Shown here: positions 37,825 through 47,390 of the stretch, one piece after another
Layout of the letters: the number at the start of each line of letters is the position of its first letter
How positions within the stretch are numbered: position 1 is the stretch's first letter
Assembly (NCBI GenBank): GCA_001801465.1
Contig: MGXT01000017.1
Span: 106,653-170,652 of the forward strand
Length of the DNA: 64,000 nt
From: Gammaproteobacteria bacterium RIFCSPHIGHO2_12_FULL_35_23
GTDB taxonomy: Bacteria > Pseudomonadota > Gammaproteobacteria > UBA12402
Direction of reading: 5' to 3'
Translations under genes and position numbers: made by a program
Notes under the pieces: generated by a model
The model's input: only the letters and a program-made list of their open reading frames with translations
Database searches by the model: none
What the model was told of the DNA's origin: nothing

Positions 37825-40443
37825 ATGTTAAAACTAAACAGCTCACAAATTAGACAGAAATTCTTGTATTTTTTTGCAAAACATCAGCATCAAGTTGTAC
37901 CTAGTAGTTCTTTAGTACCGCATAACGATCCAACTTTGCTGTTTACTAATGCAGGCATGATACAGTTTAAAGATGTGTTTTTAGGAGTAGAAAAGCGTGC
38001 TTATAAAAGAGCCACGACAGTACAACGATGCGTACGAGCTGGTGGTAAGCACAACGATTTAGAGAATGTTGGCTTTACAGTAAGGCATCATACCTTTTTT
38101 GAAATGTTAGGAAATTTTAGTTTTGGAGATTATTTTAAACGTGAAGCGATCCAATATGCTTGGGAGTTTTTGATTCAAGAATTAAAGTTGCCTAAAGAAA
38201 AACTTTGGATCACAGTGTATGAAAAGGATAAAGAAGCTGAAGATATTTGGTTGAAGGAAATGAAAGTGGACCCTAAGCGTTTTTCACGCTGTGGTGAAAA
38301 AGATAATTTTTGGGCTATGGGTGATACAGGTCCTTGTGGTCCTTGTACAGAAATTTTTTATGATCATGGGCCTGAAATTGCTGGGGGTCCACCAGGCAGT
38401 CCAGAAGCTGACGGTGATCGCTACATAGAAATTTGGAATTTGGTGTTCATGCAATATGAGCGTCAAGCTAATGGGGAATTAAAACCTTTACCTAAACCTT
38501 CTGTTGATACCGGAATGGGATTTGAACGTATTGCGGCAGTAATTCAAGGTGTGCATAGTAATTATGAAATTGATTTATTTCAGCACTTGATTTTTGCTAC
38601 TGCGAAAATTACTAAGACAGATGATTTAACCCATAATTCTTTAAAAGTGATAGCTGATCATATTCGCTCTTGTTCATTTTTAATTGCAGATGGCGTGATG
38701 CCTAGTAATGAGGGTAGAGGATATGTATTAAGACGCATTATTCGTAGGGCAATTCGCCATGGTAATAAACTTGGGGTAGAAGGTATTTTCTTTTACCGCT
38801 TAGTACAGCCCTTAGTAGAGCAGATGGGTGAAGCTTATCCAGAGTTAGTGGTTAAACAAACACGCATTGAAAGTGCTTTACGTAAAGAAGAAGAGCAGTT
38901 TGCACAAACCCTTGACAATGGGCTGAGGATTTTACAAGAAGATATTGCTCAGCTTAAAGGTAATATTATTTCTGGTGAGACTTTATTTAAGCTTCATGAT
39001 ACCTATGGTTTTCCCATAGATTTGACAGCCGATATTGCTCGCGAAATGAATTTATCTATTGATGAAGCAGAATTTGAACGCTGCATGCAAGAGCAGCGTG
39101 ATCGTTCGCAGCAAGAAAGCCAATTTGAAGTAGATTATACAAAAGCATTAAAGCTAAATGGAGAAACCAAGTTTACAGGCTATGAACACTTAAAAAATGA
39201 TGGCAAGATTATTGCTTTATTGTTAGATAATCAGCAGGTTAATACTTTATCAGCTGGTCAAACAGGGGCAGTGGTTTTAGATCAAACACCTTTCTATGCA
39301 GAATCTGGTGGTCAAGTAGGAGATAAAGGTGAGTTAGTTTTGACGGATGGTAGTTTGTTCCTAGTTCAAGATACAAAAAAAGTAGGTTCAATTTATTTAC
39401 ATTTGGGGCGGGTTAAATCAGGTCAGCTTAAAATTAATGAGCAGGTTTCAGCAATGGTTAATGGTGTACTAAGACAGGCTACTAAATTAAACCATTCGGC
39501 AACGCATTTATTACACGCAGCTTTGCATCAAGTATTAGGTGAACATGTGGTTCAAAAAGGCTCATTAGTTGAACCGACACGCTTACGCTTTGATTTTTCG
39601 CATTTCGAACCAGTAACAAAAGAGCAATTACAAGTTATTGAGCAAATGGTAAATACTGAAATTCGAAAAAATCATCTTGTGGCTATAGATTTGACCAGTT
39701 TGGAAGTGGCCAAGGCTGCGGGAGTTGTGGCACTGTTTGGTGAAAAATATGGAGAAGTGGTGCGGGTACTTAAAATGGGAGATTTTTCTCAGGAGTTATG
39801 TGGCGGTACACACGTTATTCATACTGGAGATATTGGGTTATTCAAGATTGTTAATGAAGTGGGTACTGCTGCAGGAATACGACGTATCGAAGCTATTACA
39901 GGAGAGACGGCTATCAGGTATGTTGAAAATATGGAAAAAGAGTTGGGTGGCATTGCCTCGTTGCTTAAAACTAAACCAGAATCTTTGATGAGTAAAATTG
40001 AAGCTTTGCAACAACAAGTTCGTACTTTGGAAAAGCAAAATGAACGTTTACAAGCGCAATTGGCTAGCGGTGCTGGGGGTAGGGATTTAGTGCAAGAGGC
40101 GCAAGATATTGCAGGGATTAAAGTTATTGCTGCTAAACTAGAAGGTATAGAAATAAATGGCTTGCGTCACGCCTTAGATCAATTAAAAGATAAGTTAAAT
40201 AAAGCAGTAATAGTTTTGGCTTCTATTGAAAAAAATAATAAAGTTCAAATAGTTGCAGGTGTAACCAAGAATTTGGCTGAAGTTATTAAAGCAGGCGAAG
40301 TTGTTAATTTTGTAGCTTTGCAAGTTGGGGGTAAGGGCGGTGGTCGTGCAGATATGGCTCAAGCTGGTGGTAATGACCCGGGTCAGCTAGAGGCTGCCTT
40401 AGCCAGCGTTTATGGTTGGGTTAAAGATAAAGTAAGTAGTTAA
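37825..40443 (+). CDS. alaS: Alanyl-tRNA synthetase
   Basis: 872 residues: class II catalytic core ([45 protein letters not shown]), editing domain with [11 protein letters not shown] and CGGTHV zinc motifs, and the C-terminal domain ending [11 protein letters not shown]. Length matches E. coli AlaRS (876). It forms the alaS-lysC-csrA order typical of these genomes, with lysC five bases downstream. Confidence 0.98.
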   Translation: MLKLNSSQIRQKFLYFFAKHQHQVVPSSSLVPHNDPTLLFTNAGMIQFKDVFLGVEKRAYKRATTVQRCVRAGGKHNDLENVGFTVRHHTFFEMLGNFSFGDYFKREAIQYAWEFLIQELKLPKEKLWITVYEKDKEAEDIWLKEMKVDPKRFSRCGEKDNFWAMGDTGPCGPCTEIFYDHGPEIAGGPPGSPEADGDRYIEIWNLVFMQYERQANGELKPLPKPSVDTGMGFERIAAVIQGVHSNYEIDLFQHLIFATAKITKTDDLTHNSLKVIADHIRSCSFLIADGVMPSNEGRGYVLRRIIRRAIRHGNKLGVEGIFFYRLVQPLVEQMGEAYPELVVKQTRIESALRKEEEQFAQTLDNGLRILQEDIAQLKGNIISGETLFKLHDTYGFPIDLTADIAREMNLSIDEAEFERCMQEQRDRSQQESQFEVDYTKALKLNGETKFTGYEHLKNDGKIIALLLDNQQVNTLSAGQTGAVVLDQTPFYAESGGQVGDKGELVLTDGSLFLVQDTKKVGSIYLHLGRVKSGQLKINEQVSAMVNGVLRQATKLNHSATHLLHAALHQVLGEHVVQKGSLVEPTRLRFDFSHFEPVTKEQLQVIEQMVNTEIRKNHLVAIDLTSLEVAKAAGVVALFGEKYGEVVRVLKMGDFSQELCGGTHVIHTGDIGLFKIVNEVGTAAGIRRIEAITGETAIRYVENMEKELGGIASLLKTKPESLMSKIEALQQQVRTLEKQNERLQAQLASGAGGRDLVQEAQDIAGIKVIAAKLEGIEINGLRHALDQLKDKLNKAVIVLASIEKNNKVQIVAGVTKNLAEVIKAGEVVNFVALQVGGKGGGRADMAQAGGNDPGQLEAALASVYGWVKDKVSS

Positions 40444-40447
40444 TATT

Positions 40448-41677
40448 ATGTCGTTACTTGTTCAAAAATTTGGAGGAAGCTCGGTTGCAGACATCACATG
40501 TATAGAGCGAGTTGCTGATCGAGTGATTGCGACTAAGGAGCAAGGGCATCAAGTTGTCGTTGTCGTTTCCGCAATGGCTGGTGATACGAATAAATTAGTG
40601 GCATTAGCTAAACAGATTACTGAAGATCCTGATATGCGAGAATATGATGTACTGCTTTCTAGTGGAGAAATGATTACTATCGCTTTATTAAGTATCATGT
40701 TAAATAAAAAAGGTTATCAGGCTAGATCCTATACAGCTAATCAAATCAAAATCTTAACAGATGATGTTCATAAAAAAGCTCATGTTGTTGCAGTAGAAAC
40801 AGCACGTTTATTAGAAGATTTAACAAATGGTTGGATTCCTGTCGTAGCTGGGTTTCAGGGCGTGAATGAAAAAGGGGATATAACCACTTTAGGACGTGGT
40901 GGTTCTGATGCCACGGCAGTAGCGCTAGCAGCAGCTTTAAATGCTAACGAGTGCCAAATTTATACCGATGTTGATGGTGTTTATACAGCTGATCCTAGAA
41001 TTGTTAAAGAGCCGCGTATGTTATCTAAAATCAGCTATGATGAAATGCTGCAAATGGCAAGTTTAGGGGCAAAAGTATTGCAGACTCAATCGGTAGAATT
41101 AGCCTGCCAAAATAATGTACCTACCCGAGTTAAATCCACTTTTACCAACAATCCTGGTACATTGCTTTGTCATCATGTGGAACGTCTAAAAGCTACGCCA
41201 GTGACAGGAGTCGTTTCTAAGCATGATTTAGCACGTATTACTTTACGAAATGTTCCTCATTATGCGGGGTTTGTTGTTAAGGTTTTGGCAGTTCTTACTA
41301 GTCGCCATATAAGTATTGATATGATGGTTCAACATCAAAGTGAAGATAATCAATCAGCCTTAAGTATTGTGGTACCACGAGATGAGTTTGTTTTAGCAGA
41401 AACTTTATTAACAAAGTTTGTAGAAGAGCAGGGCTTGCCTTCAATTATAGCAAGTCAGGGGGTGGCTAAGTTGTCTTTAGTGGGGCATGGTCTTAACTCG
41501 CATGCGCAAGTATTACATAAGATGTTTGAAGTTTTGGCCGCCCATCAAATAGACATTTTTATGCTAACTTGTACCGAAATAAAAATTTCTGTCATAGTTA
41601 ACGAGGAACTGCTTGAAATTGGCGTAGAAGCCTTGCATAATGCTTTTGAATTAAGTCACGAGCAAAGCAGCCACTAG
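40448..41677 (+). CDS. lysC: Aspartate kinase LysC
   Basis: 409 residues: KFGGSSVAD (kinase signature), LGRGGSDATAVALAAAL, then two ACT domains from about 265 (GFVVKVLAVL..., LSLVGHGLNSHA). It phosphorylates aspartate for the Lys/Thr/Met and diaminopimelate branches; ACT domains imply feedback control by Lys and/or Thr. Monofunctional, with no homoserine dehydrogenase part. Confidence 0.96.
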   Translation: MSLLVQKFGGSSVADITCIERVADRVIATKEQGHQVVVVVSAMAGDTNKLVALAKQITEDPDMREYDVLLSSGEMITIALLSIMLNKKGYQARSYTANQIKILTDDVHKKAHVVAVETARLLEDLTNGWIPVVAGFQGVNEKGDITTLGRGGSDATAVALAAALNANECQIYTDVDGVYTADPRIVKEPRMLSKISYDEMLQMASLGAKVLQTQSVELACQNNVPTRVKSTFTNNPGTLLCHHVERLKATPVTGVVSKHDLARITLRNVPHYAGFVVKVLAVLTSRHISIDMMVQHQSEDNQSALSIVVPRDEFVLAETLLTKFVEEQGLPSIIASQGVAKLSLVGHGLNSHAQVLHKMFEVLAAHQIDIFMLTCTEIKISVIVNEELLEIGVEALHNAFELSHEQSSH

Positions 41678-41796
41678 CTCAAGGACGAGAAAAAGCTCAA
41701 AAAATAGTCGAAATATCGCTTCGCTTAATATTTCCTTAAGTTGTGTTGGCTAAAATACGCCCAGGAGTTGAGGTGCTAATACCTTTCTCTAAGGGG

Positions 41797-41821
41797 TAAA
41801 TAGAAATTCTATTTATTTTTT
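41797..41821 (+). terminator. AT-rich hairpin terminator upstream of csrA
   Basis: TAAATAGAA (41797-41805) pairs with TTCTATTTA (41807-41815), followed by TTTTTT. It could end the alaS-lysC transcript. The stem is AT-only save two G-C pairs, so it is weak. Confidence 0.5.
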
Positions 41822-41915
41822 ATTATCTTTTAGGGAGTTATAGCTCCTTGAACAATGGAAGTTAGCTGGATTTGCTTGGAAGCTGTATGCAGGAAAATAA
41901 AAGGGAGAAAAACCT

Positions 41916-42101
41916 ATGCTTATTTTGACAAGACGAATTGGGGAGACCATTATCATTGGGGATAATGTTTCTGTTACCGTTCTAGGAGTTAAAGGTAATC
42001 AAGTACGTTTAGGGGTAAATGCACCTAAAGACGTTTCAGTTCATCGAGAAGAAATCTATCAACGTATCCAAACTGAGAAAAGTGAAGAAAGCACTAATTA
42101 A
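41916..42101 (+). CDS. csrA: Carbon storage regulator CsrA
   Basis: 61-residue RNA-binding regulator: [16 protein letters not shown]..., [18 protein letters not shown]. CsrA binds GGA motifs in mRNA leaders; in Legionella it controls the switch between replicative and transmissive phases. AAGGGAG precedes the start. The C-terminal tail ([10 protein letters not shown]) is of normal length. Confidence 0.98.
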   Translation: MLILTRRIGETIIIGDNVSVTVLGVKGNQVRLGVNAPKDVSVHREEIYQRIQTEKSEESTN

Positions 42102-42129
42102 TTTAATCTCTTTATAGATTAATGATAAT

Positions 42130-42167
42130 AATCCGTATAAGTAGCAAACACTTATGCGGATTTTTTA
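42130..42167 (+). terminator. Rho-independent terminator after csrA
   Basis: AATCCGTATAAGT (42130-42142) pairs with ACTTATGCGGATT (42150-42162), one G-T pair, followed by TTTTATT. Confidence 0.85.
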
Positions 42168-42237
42168 TTCTAAGAGTATATTTTCTAGTTGGACATTTTA
42201 GAAGAGGCGGTTATACTGTCGGCCTTTGTCTTGATAT

Positions 42238-42330
42238 GGAGAGATGGCCGAGTGGTCGAAGGCGCTCCCCTGCTAAGGGAGTATGGGATCAAAAGTTCCA
42301 TCGAGGGTTCGAATCCCTCTCTCTCCGCCA
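42238..42330 (+). tRNA. tRNA-Ser (anticodon GCU)
   Basis: 93 bases with GGAGAGA/TCTCTCC acceptor stem, encoded CCA end, anticodon stem CTCCC/GGGAG around loop CTGCTAA (anticodon GCT, reads AGC/AGU) and a long variable arm (ATGGGATC...GTTCCAT), as in class II tRNAs. The TTCGAAT T-loop is intact. A copy of its 3' end and flank recurs at 45.7 kb. Confidence 0.97.
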
Positions 42331-42395
42331 AAGCGTTCAAAATGGCAGCAAGCAAGTGCTAGCAAGCGAAACCCTTGAAAAAATAGCAACTTAAC
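42325..42395 (+). repeat. Left copy of att-like direct repeat at tRNA-Ser 3' end
   Basis: From the CCGCCA end of the tRNA the sequence runs CCGCCAAAGC, CAAAATGGCAGCAAG, AAGTGCTAGCAAGCGAAA. An imperfect copy lies at 45736-45803. Such repeats at a tRNA 3' end are characteristic of integration sites; no integrase gene remains in between. Confidence 0.6.
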
Positions 42396-42431
42396 CCTCA
42401 ATACGAAATTCTGGGTCATTCCCAAATTCGT

Positions 42432-43947
42432 ACATCATTACCCATAAGTTGCCAAATAATAAAGCTGCTTAATAAATTACCTTAATGCTAAGATTTTCTT
42501 TAGTAACCAAAAGGAGATCGGTATGAATTGGGCTGAGGAAGAAATGTGTGAAGCTAACTTAGGAGATGAACGACTAAATAATCGATTAAAAAATCTGTTA
42601 ACTGTTTTAAGTCAATCACCGACACAAAGTATACCAACGGCCTGTGGGGGCTGGGCAGAAACTAAAGCTGCTTATTGTTTTTTTGCTAATAGAAAGGTAT
42701 CAGCGGATAAAATTTTAACTCCTCATTTCACTGCCAGTATAGAGAGAATAAAACAACATCCTGTTGTTCTGCTATTGCAAGATACAACCAGTTTGAACTT
42801 TACAGGTCAATCTCAGCGAGAAGATATAGGCCCAATTAATCACGAAAAACATTTAGGTATTCTATTGCATCCTACCATAGCGGTTACTCCTGATAGATTA
42901 TGCCTTGGTGTGATGGATACTCATCATTGGGCTAGAAAGCAACTGCACCATAGATTTCCTGGAGAGAAAAGTAAAGTGAACCATAAAATTCCATTAGCTG
43001 ACAAAGAGAGCTATCGTTGGCTACGTGGATATCAAAAAGCGCAGGAAATTGCAACACAAGTGCCACAGGTAAAAATAATCAGCGTTGCTGATCGTGAGGG
43101 AGATTTATATGATGTCTATTACGAAGAAAAATTAAATCAAACTCATCATATAACAGCGCGCTGGCTTATTCGCGCTAAAACGAACAGAAAATTAGTGGAT
43201 GAAAATAATGCATTACAACAAGAAAAACTGATAGAAACAGTTAAAAAAAGCCAGCCAATAGGTTATATGGAGTTCGAATTACCTAGCCGAAAAAAGCAAC
43301 AAAAAAGAATCGTCAAGCAAGTGATTTATGTAAGTACAGTTAGATTGAGCCTACCTGATAGAAAACGTAAGAAAAAATGTTATCCTTCTGTGGAGACGCA
43401 AGTTGTGATTGCAAGTGAATTAAATGCACCACCAGGTCAAACACCACTCGAATGGATTTTATTGACCGACATAGAAATTAATAATAAAAAGCAAGCTCAA
43501 GATATTGTAAAATGGTATTTATGTCGTTGGCAAATAGAGGTTTACTTCCGAGTTTTAAAAAGTGGTTGTCGTATTGAAAAACTACAGCTGGAAACAAAGG
43601 ATAGATTCGATGCTTGTTTGGCAATGTATATGATTATTGCTTGGCGAATTCTTTATTTAACATTCATCACGAGACTATGTCCTAGTTTACCTTGTAACCA
43701 TCTGTTTACTCAGGAAGAATGGCATATGATATATATTATGGTATATCGGAAAAAGCCTTCTAAAAAACCGCCACCTTTATCATTGATCATGAATATAATG
43801 GCTCAATTTGGTGGCTATTTAAATCGAAAGGGGGACATTTCCCCGGGGCCAACAGCAATATGGATCGGTTTACAAAGAGTAAAAGATTTTATTATGGCAA
43901 AACAAGCCCTTATAGAAGCTAATTATTAAACTTATGGGTAATGATGT
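42432..43947 (+). mobile_element. IS4-family (IS50-like) insertion sequence with 19-bp inverted repeats
   Basis: ACATCATTACCCATAAGTT at 42432-42450 is matched perfectly by its reverse complement at 43929-43947, giving an element of about 1.5 kb with 19-bp ends, the length of IS50 ends. It holds one intact transposase. Flanks (CAAATTCGT left, GCAAATCCT right) do not form a clear target duplication, so it is probably not recent or the ends are off by a base. Confidence 0.85.
42523..43929 (+). CDS. IS4 family Tn5-type transposase
   Basis: 468 residues, close to Tn5 transposase (476). DDE residues lie in LLLQDTTSLNF, VADREGDLYD and WQIEVYFRVLKSGC (the Y-2-R-3-E-6-K region), and the C-terminal GPTAIWIGLQRVKDF motif is characteristic. 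AAGGAG precedes the ATG. The stop coincides with the start of the right inverted repeat. Appears intact and possibly active. Confidence 0.93.
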   Translation: MNWAEEEMCEANLGDERLNNRLKNLLTVLSQSPTQSIPTACGGWAETKAAYCFFANRKVSADKILTPHFTASIERIKQHPVVLLLQDTTSLNFTGQSQREDIGPINHEKHLGILLHPTIAVTPDRLCLGVMDTHHWARKQLHHRFPGEKSKVNHKIPLADKESYRWLRGYQKAQEIATQVPQVKIISVADREGDLYDVYYEEKLNQTHHITARWLIRAKTNRKLVDENNALQQEKLIETVKKSQPIGYMEFELPSRKKQQKRIVKQVIYVSTVRLSLPDRKRKKKCYPSVETQVVIASELNAPPGQTPLEWILLTDIEINNKKQAQDIVKWYLCRWQIEVYFRVLKSGCRIEKLQLETKDRFDACLAMYMIIAWRILYLTFITRLCPSLPCNHLFTQEEWHMIYIMVYRKKPSKKPPPLSLIMNIMAQFGGYLNRKGDISPGPTAIWIGLQRVKDFIMAKQALIEANY

Positions 43948-43956
43948 GCAAATCCT

Positions 43957-44026
43957 GGGGCACTTTAATCACGAACACAACACTCTAACCCTTAATCGAT
44001 TAATTTAATCTTCGTTAAAGTGCCCC
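43957..44026. repeat. 12-bp inverted repeat just right of the IS
   Basis: GGGGCACTTTAA (43957-43968) and TTAAAGTGCCCC (44015-44026) are perfect reverse complements; a further CGAA/TTCG pairing lies inside, and a TTAATCGATTAA palindrome sits in the loop (43992-44003). TTTATTT follows the right arm. It may be a terminator for the converging genes or a small MITE-like element. Confidence 0.5.
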
Positions 44027-44056
44027 TTTATTTGGGGTTGGGTTGAGCCATAAATT

Positions 44057-44668
44057 TTAACTTTTATCATATCTTATTTTCTGAAGATTTTTCTCAATAA
44101 TCTTGCATCGACTATTATTTTTCACTTGTTTTAACCATGCATCAAACAGCTCAAACCGAAAACCCTCTGGCAACTCCATCTCTGTTAATCGCTTAAACAA
44201 ATTCGATTTTGCTGGCATTAAATACAAAGTATCAAACAAGGCTTTTTCTGGTATTGCCATTAGCACAGAATTTTTTCCATAAATTTCATAACCCGTAAAT
44301 AACACAGGGTTGATGCTATGAATAGACACTTTACCTAAAGGTGTTTCAAACACTTTTGTTTTACCATTTGAAATAGCAAATATTGTATGCGGAATTTGTT
44401 CAATCATGCCGTGGTAATATAAAGCAGAATACAGCGACACATAAGCCATCATTGGATGAACTAATATGCTGGGCAGTAAAAGTAGATCAACGGAATCTGA
44501 ATATACCCATCGTCCTCGAGCCAAATGAACCACGGTATTTTGCTTAGCTAAGCGAGATAATATAACTGCCGCATGGTTGGCTGACACATTCAATATGCCT
44601 GCTGCTTCTTTCGTTAAAAACGTGGGTGCTAATACTTTTAATTTTTGATAGGCAGTCAATAAATTCAT
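44057..44668 (-). CDS. abiEi: AbiEi-family antitoxin/regulator
   Basis: 203 residues. The N-terminal 60 residues form a winged-helix (FLTKEAAGILNVSANHAAVILSRLAKQNTVVHLARGRWVY) as in AbiEi antitoxins, followed by the mid-domain VHPMMAYVSLYSALYYHGMIEQIP and IPEKALFDTLYL. In type IV AbiE systems AbiEi represses its promoter and counteracts AbiEii. The start overlaps the toxin stop by four bases. The gene order is toxin first, the reverse of the canonical abiE operon. Confidence 0.8.
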   Translation of the reverse strand: MNLLTAYQKLKVLAPTFLTKEAAGILNVSANHAAVILSRLAKQNTVVHLARGRWVYSDSVDLLLLPSILVHPMMAYVSLYSALYYHGMIEQIPHTIFAISNGKTKVFETPLGKVSIHSINPVLFTGYEIYGKNSVLMAIPEKALFDTLYLMPAKSNLFKRLTEMELPEGFRFELFDAWLKQVKNNSRCKIIEKNLQKIRYDKS

Positions 44669-45423
44669 TTTTCTAATCCATTTAAGTAATGAAATGCTTC
44701 ATTTGATATCGTTGCCCAGTAATCTTTGTTGTCGTAGATAGCTTGTCCTTCTGGCTCTAAGAAATTAATAACTTGAAATTTATAGTCCGCGAAGCTAATC
44801 GAAAGCAAAGCTTCCTCCGCTTGTGCTAAGGTATTTTTCTTCAAAGAAAACGATAATTTCGGTTTTCCAAGATGCAGCAAAAAATATAAATCAAAAATAT
44901 CTCGCGCTTGCGTTAATGAACGATGAGCAAGCGCCAGTACTTTTTGGGTAATCGCATCGGTTAATCTGTAATGGGATAACCTCATTGGCGGCAAGCGGTA
45001 AGCTTGGCAGATTTTCATATCGACGCTGGCTAATTCAGTTTGAATTTTTTCATTACGCCATGAAAACTCTATTTTCGTGTGATAAGGCATTTCAGCCTGC
45101 TCAGTATGAATTTGAACTTTCCATTGTTGTGTTGTGGGTGTTTGTTTAAAAGCGGTTACTTCTAACTGAGTGATACCATAACTTTGTAGTAATTTTAACA
45201 ATGGCGGTGAGGTGAGCAACTTATTGACTTTGTTTTCCAGTGTTTCTTGAGCAACAGTATAGATGTCTAAATTCAGATCCTCTGAATAACGCACACTGCT
45301 AAAAAAGAGTCGTAAATTACAGTCGCCTTTAATGGCGTATAAATTGGTATCAATCTGCATATTGAATTGACGCAAAAACATCAGATGAAAAAGTTCGACT
45401 TGTGCTTTGGGATTTAAATTCAT
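44665..45423 (-). CDS. abiEii: AbiEii/AbiGii-type nucleotidyltransferase toxin
   Basis: 252 residues. IKGDCNLRLFFSSVRYSEDLNLDI (31-54) is the nucleotidyltransferase signature (GG/GD-x2-L-R...RxSxDxDx), and ITQKVLALAHRSLTQARDIFDLYFLL is the second AbiEii motif with the conserved Lys and Arg-Asp-x2-D. AbiEii enzymes act as NTP transferases that stop growth on phage infection. First gene of the pair; inverted-repeat operators lie just upstream. Confidence 0.82.
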   Translation of the reverse strand: MNLNPKAQVELFHLMFLRQFNMQIDTNLYAIKGDCNLRLFFSSVRYSEDLNLDIYTVAQETLENKVNKLLTSPPLLKLLQSYGITQLEVTAFKQTPTTQQWKVQIHTEQAEMPYHTKIEFSWRNEKIQTELASVDMKICQAYRLPPMRLSHYRLTDAITQKVLALAHRSLTQARDIFDLYFLLHLGKPKLSFSLKKNTLAQAEEALLSISFADYKFQVINFLEPEGQAIYDNKDYWATISNEAFHYLNGLEK

Positions 45424-45428
45424 TATAA

Positions 45429-45524
45429 TTTCAGTAAATTACTTATTTGTCATTAATTAGAATTATAATATAAAACAACAGGAAAGACAAAAATCAATCT
45501 CAAACATGATGTAATTTACTGAAA
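45429..45524 (-). promoter_or_regulatory. Candidate AbiEi operators (14-bp inverted repeat pair)
   Basis: TTTCAGTAAATTAC (45429-45442) and GTAATTTACTGAAA (45511-45524) are exact reverse complements, 68 bases apart, just before the toxin start. Each also contains a small palindrome around GTAA-W-TTAC. AbiEi proteins are known to bind inverted repeats in the abiE promoter; that this pair is the target is inferred. A smaller hairpin AAGGTA/TACCTT follows at 45539-45556. Confidence 0.5.
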
Positions 45525-45735
45525 ATAATCATATTTTTAAGGTACCAAAATACCTTTTCAATACCCTCAGTTTTGGCAATATAAAAAATATTTCATTAAA
45601 AATTCATTAACTTGTTGAATAATTGTAAAAAATTATCTACCCAAGCATACTCTAATTATGTTCTAGGGAATTTTAAAAAAATTATATTTATTTAATATAA
45701 TCAAATAGTTACACGATATTGTAGAATTTTTCTTT

Positions 45736-45803
45736 CCGTCAAAGCAATCTCCAAAATGTCAGCAAGTATAGGCAAGTAACAGCAAGCAAAAATCATTAAA
45801 AAA
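45736..45803 (+). repeat. Right copy of att-like repeat (tRNA-Ser 3' flank)
   Basis: CCGTCAAAGC, CAAAATGTCAGCAAG and AAGTAACAGCAAGCAAAA follow the same order as the tRNA-Ser 3' flank at 42325 with small indels. Together they bracket the IS and AbiE genes. This copy lies in a 487-base gene-free stretch (45424-45910) that otherwise shows only the AbiE operators and AT-rich sequence. Confidence 0.6.
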
Positions 45804-45910
45804 GATCAATGGAATTAAATATACTATGTATTTTTAAAATACTGAAAAATGTATTTAAATATCAGGGTAATATGAAGATGATCATTTAAAACAATTTAGC
45901 AGATAAGAAA

Positions 45911-46885
45911 TTATTTTTTAAAGCCAACAAAAATTTGATCGAATAGCATGCTTGATTCAAGTTCAAGCAATGTTTTTTCTCTTTTTTTATCCATTAAAAA
46001 TAAAGGTTGAAAAATTTCTGGATCAAAAGGATTAAGTTCAGGATTTCTTAATGCGCTAGTCTCACGTAATAAAATTATAGCTCCTGGTCTCAATCGATTT
46101 GAAAGGTTATGAATAAACTTTCTCATCTGTTCTATATTCATCCAAGAGCAAATATTAGAAAGTGATAGTAAATCATAAGTTTCAAGATCTGGAACTTCTT
46201 CTAATGACATAGGGTAATATTGAAAAGCATAAGGTCTTTTACATTTTTCACTAAGGAAGATTGGTAACGCTGTAGGCAGGTAATAGCCTAAAAACAAACG
46301 TTGTAAAATATAGTTTTTACACGCATAGTCAGAGCATAAGCCAGCTCGAATATTGTTACACAAAAAATTTCCGATTTTATCTCGAATTAACATATGCGAA
46401 ACATGTTTAGATAAGACCACAGATACTAAAGAGGTGCTATAAACCATTTGAAAAATCAAATCCCAGAAAGGATTGTGCAAAAGCACTTTTGCTTTGTCAA
46501 TTGAATAAGGGGATTGGCTAAACAATTCAACCAGTTCAAATTCAGAAATCAGTAATTCATTAGTTAAAAACCGTAGGCAACGATTTATTTTATTAAAGAC
46601 AGCTTGATTAGAAAAGCTTTCTTCATAGGGTGCACCTATATTAAAAAAACGATTTATTTGTTCTTTGTTACCGGACTCTAAAAGTTTGACTTTTGCTTTT
46701 ACCAGTTCTAATTGGCTTGGATTAGTATCGACAACATTTACTTGAATATTTGGAAAGACATTTTTTAAAGTTAAAGCCGTACAACCACCAGATGCAATAC
46801 AAAGTACTTTTTTAACTGAAAATGCTTTACATAAAGATACTTCTAATCTTGGATCTTCATAGACATTATCAAAGATAATACTCAT
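45911..46885 (-). CDS. DUF3419/BtaA-like aminocarboxypropyl transferase
   Basis: 324 residues. MSIIFDNVYEDPRLEV, then LCIASGGCTALTL (27-40) and VVDTNPSQLELVKAKVKLL (51-69) match the DUF3419 family, whose best known member BtaA moves the 3-amino-3-carboxypropyl group of SAM to diacylglycerol in betaine-lipid synthesis. The C-terminal half is the usual SAM-enzyme region (YDLLSLSNICSWM, GAIILLRETSA). The companion N-methyltransferase BtaB is absent, and the neighbours are not lipid genes, so the acceptor may differ. Last gene of a four-gene operon. Confidence 0.7.
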   Translation of the reverse strand: MSIIFDNVYEDPRLEVSLCKAFSVKKVLCIASGGCTALTLKNVFPNIQVNVVDTNPSQLELVKAKVKLLESGNKEQINRFFNIGAPYEESFSNQAVFNKINRCLRFLTNELLISEFELVELFSQSPYSIDKAKVLLHNPFWDLIFQMVYSTSLVSVVLSKHVSHMLIRDKIGNFLCNNIRAGLCSDYACKNYILQRLFLGYYLPTALPIFLSEKCKRPYAFQYYPMSLEEVPDLETYDLLSLSNICSWMNIEQMRKFIHNLSNRLRPGAIILLRETSALRNPELNPFDPEIFQPLFLMDKKREKTLLELESSMLFDQIFVGFKK

Positions 46886-46910
46886 AATTAATTCTCATAT
46901 TAAGCTGCTA

Positions 46911-47390
46911 TTAATCCCTCAAAGGAAATTCATTTCCTAACCGCCAAGGAAAATAGTGCTGAATCCAAGTATATAAATTAGCTAAATAGTAATTATAGGC
47001 GCTGACTAGTCTATATAATTGCTCTTTGGTCTCTATTAAATTAAGATTATTAATGATTGCTTTGGTAAAATCCCAAACGTGATCTAAGCCGCAATAACCT
47101 AAAAAATTAGCATTAGCACGGAAATATCTAGGTAATATAGTAATTAGGTGATCCTTAGTAAAATTTTCTTCGTCTAACAGATACATAAAGTTATTAACAC
47201 AATCATATGCAAGTGAGCGACATACTCCCTGAATAAAGATTAGTGTTGAAAAGTACTGTCCACGAGTTCCTGACTTATTTTTAATAATCCCACGCTGAAA
47301 AATATCAATAATTACTTCTGGCGGCTCATTTGCAATTTTGTTTGCTTCGAAATTTATTTTATTAATTAAATCTAAAATCTTATTATTCAT
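46911..47390 (-). CDS. Unknown protein in the FAD/DUF3419 operon
   Basis: 159 residues, helical, no signal peptide or membrane segment (MNNKILDLINKINFEANK...). Conserved-looking stretches are GYCGLDHVWDFTKAI and LYTWIQHYFPWRLG. I do not recognise the family. ATG 47390 is chosen over the upstream frame extension because AAGAGAG lies before it; it overlaps the previous gene's stop by eight bases. Confidence 0.55.
   Translation of the reverse strand: MNNKILDLINKINFEANKIANEPPEVIIDIFQRGIIKNKSGTRGQYFSTLIFIQGVCRSLAYDCVNNFMYLLDEENFTKDHLITILPRYFRANANFLGYCGLDHVWDFTKAIINNLNLIETKEQLYRLVSAYNYYLANLYTWIQHYFPWRLGNEFPLRD

Noticed and set aside
42122..42394. 90-codon frame across tRNA-Ser
   Set aside because: It is a frame through the tRNA gene and the csrA terminator; no ribosome site.
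42423..43956. Nine-base target duplication for the IS
   Set aside because: CAAATTCGT and GCAAATCCT agree only if shifted by one base and then only partly.
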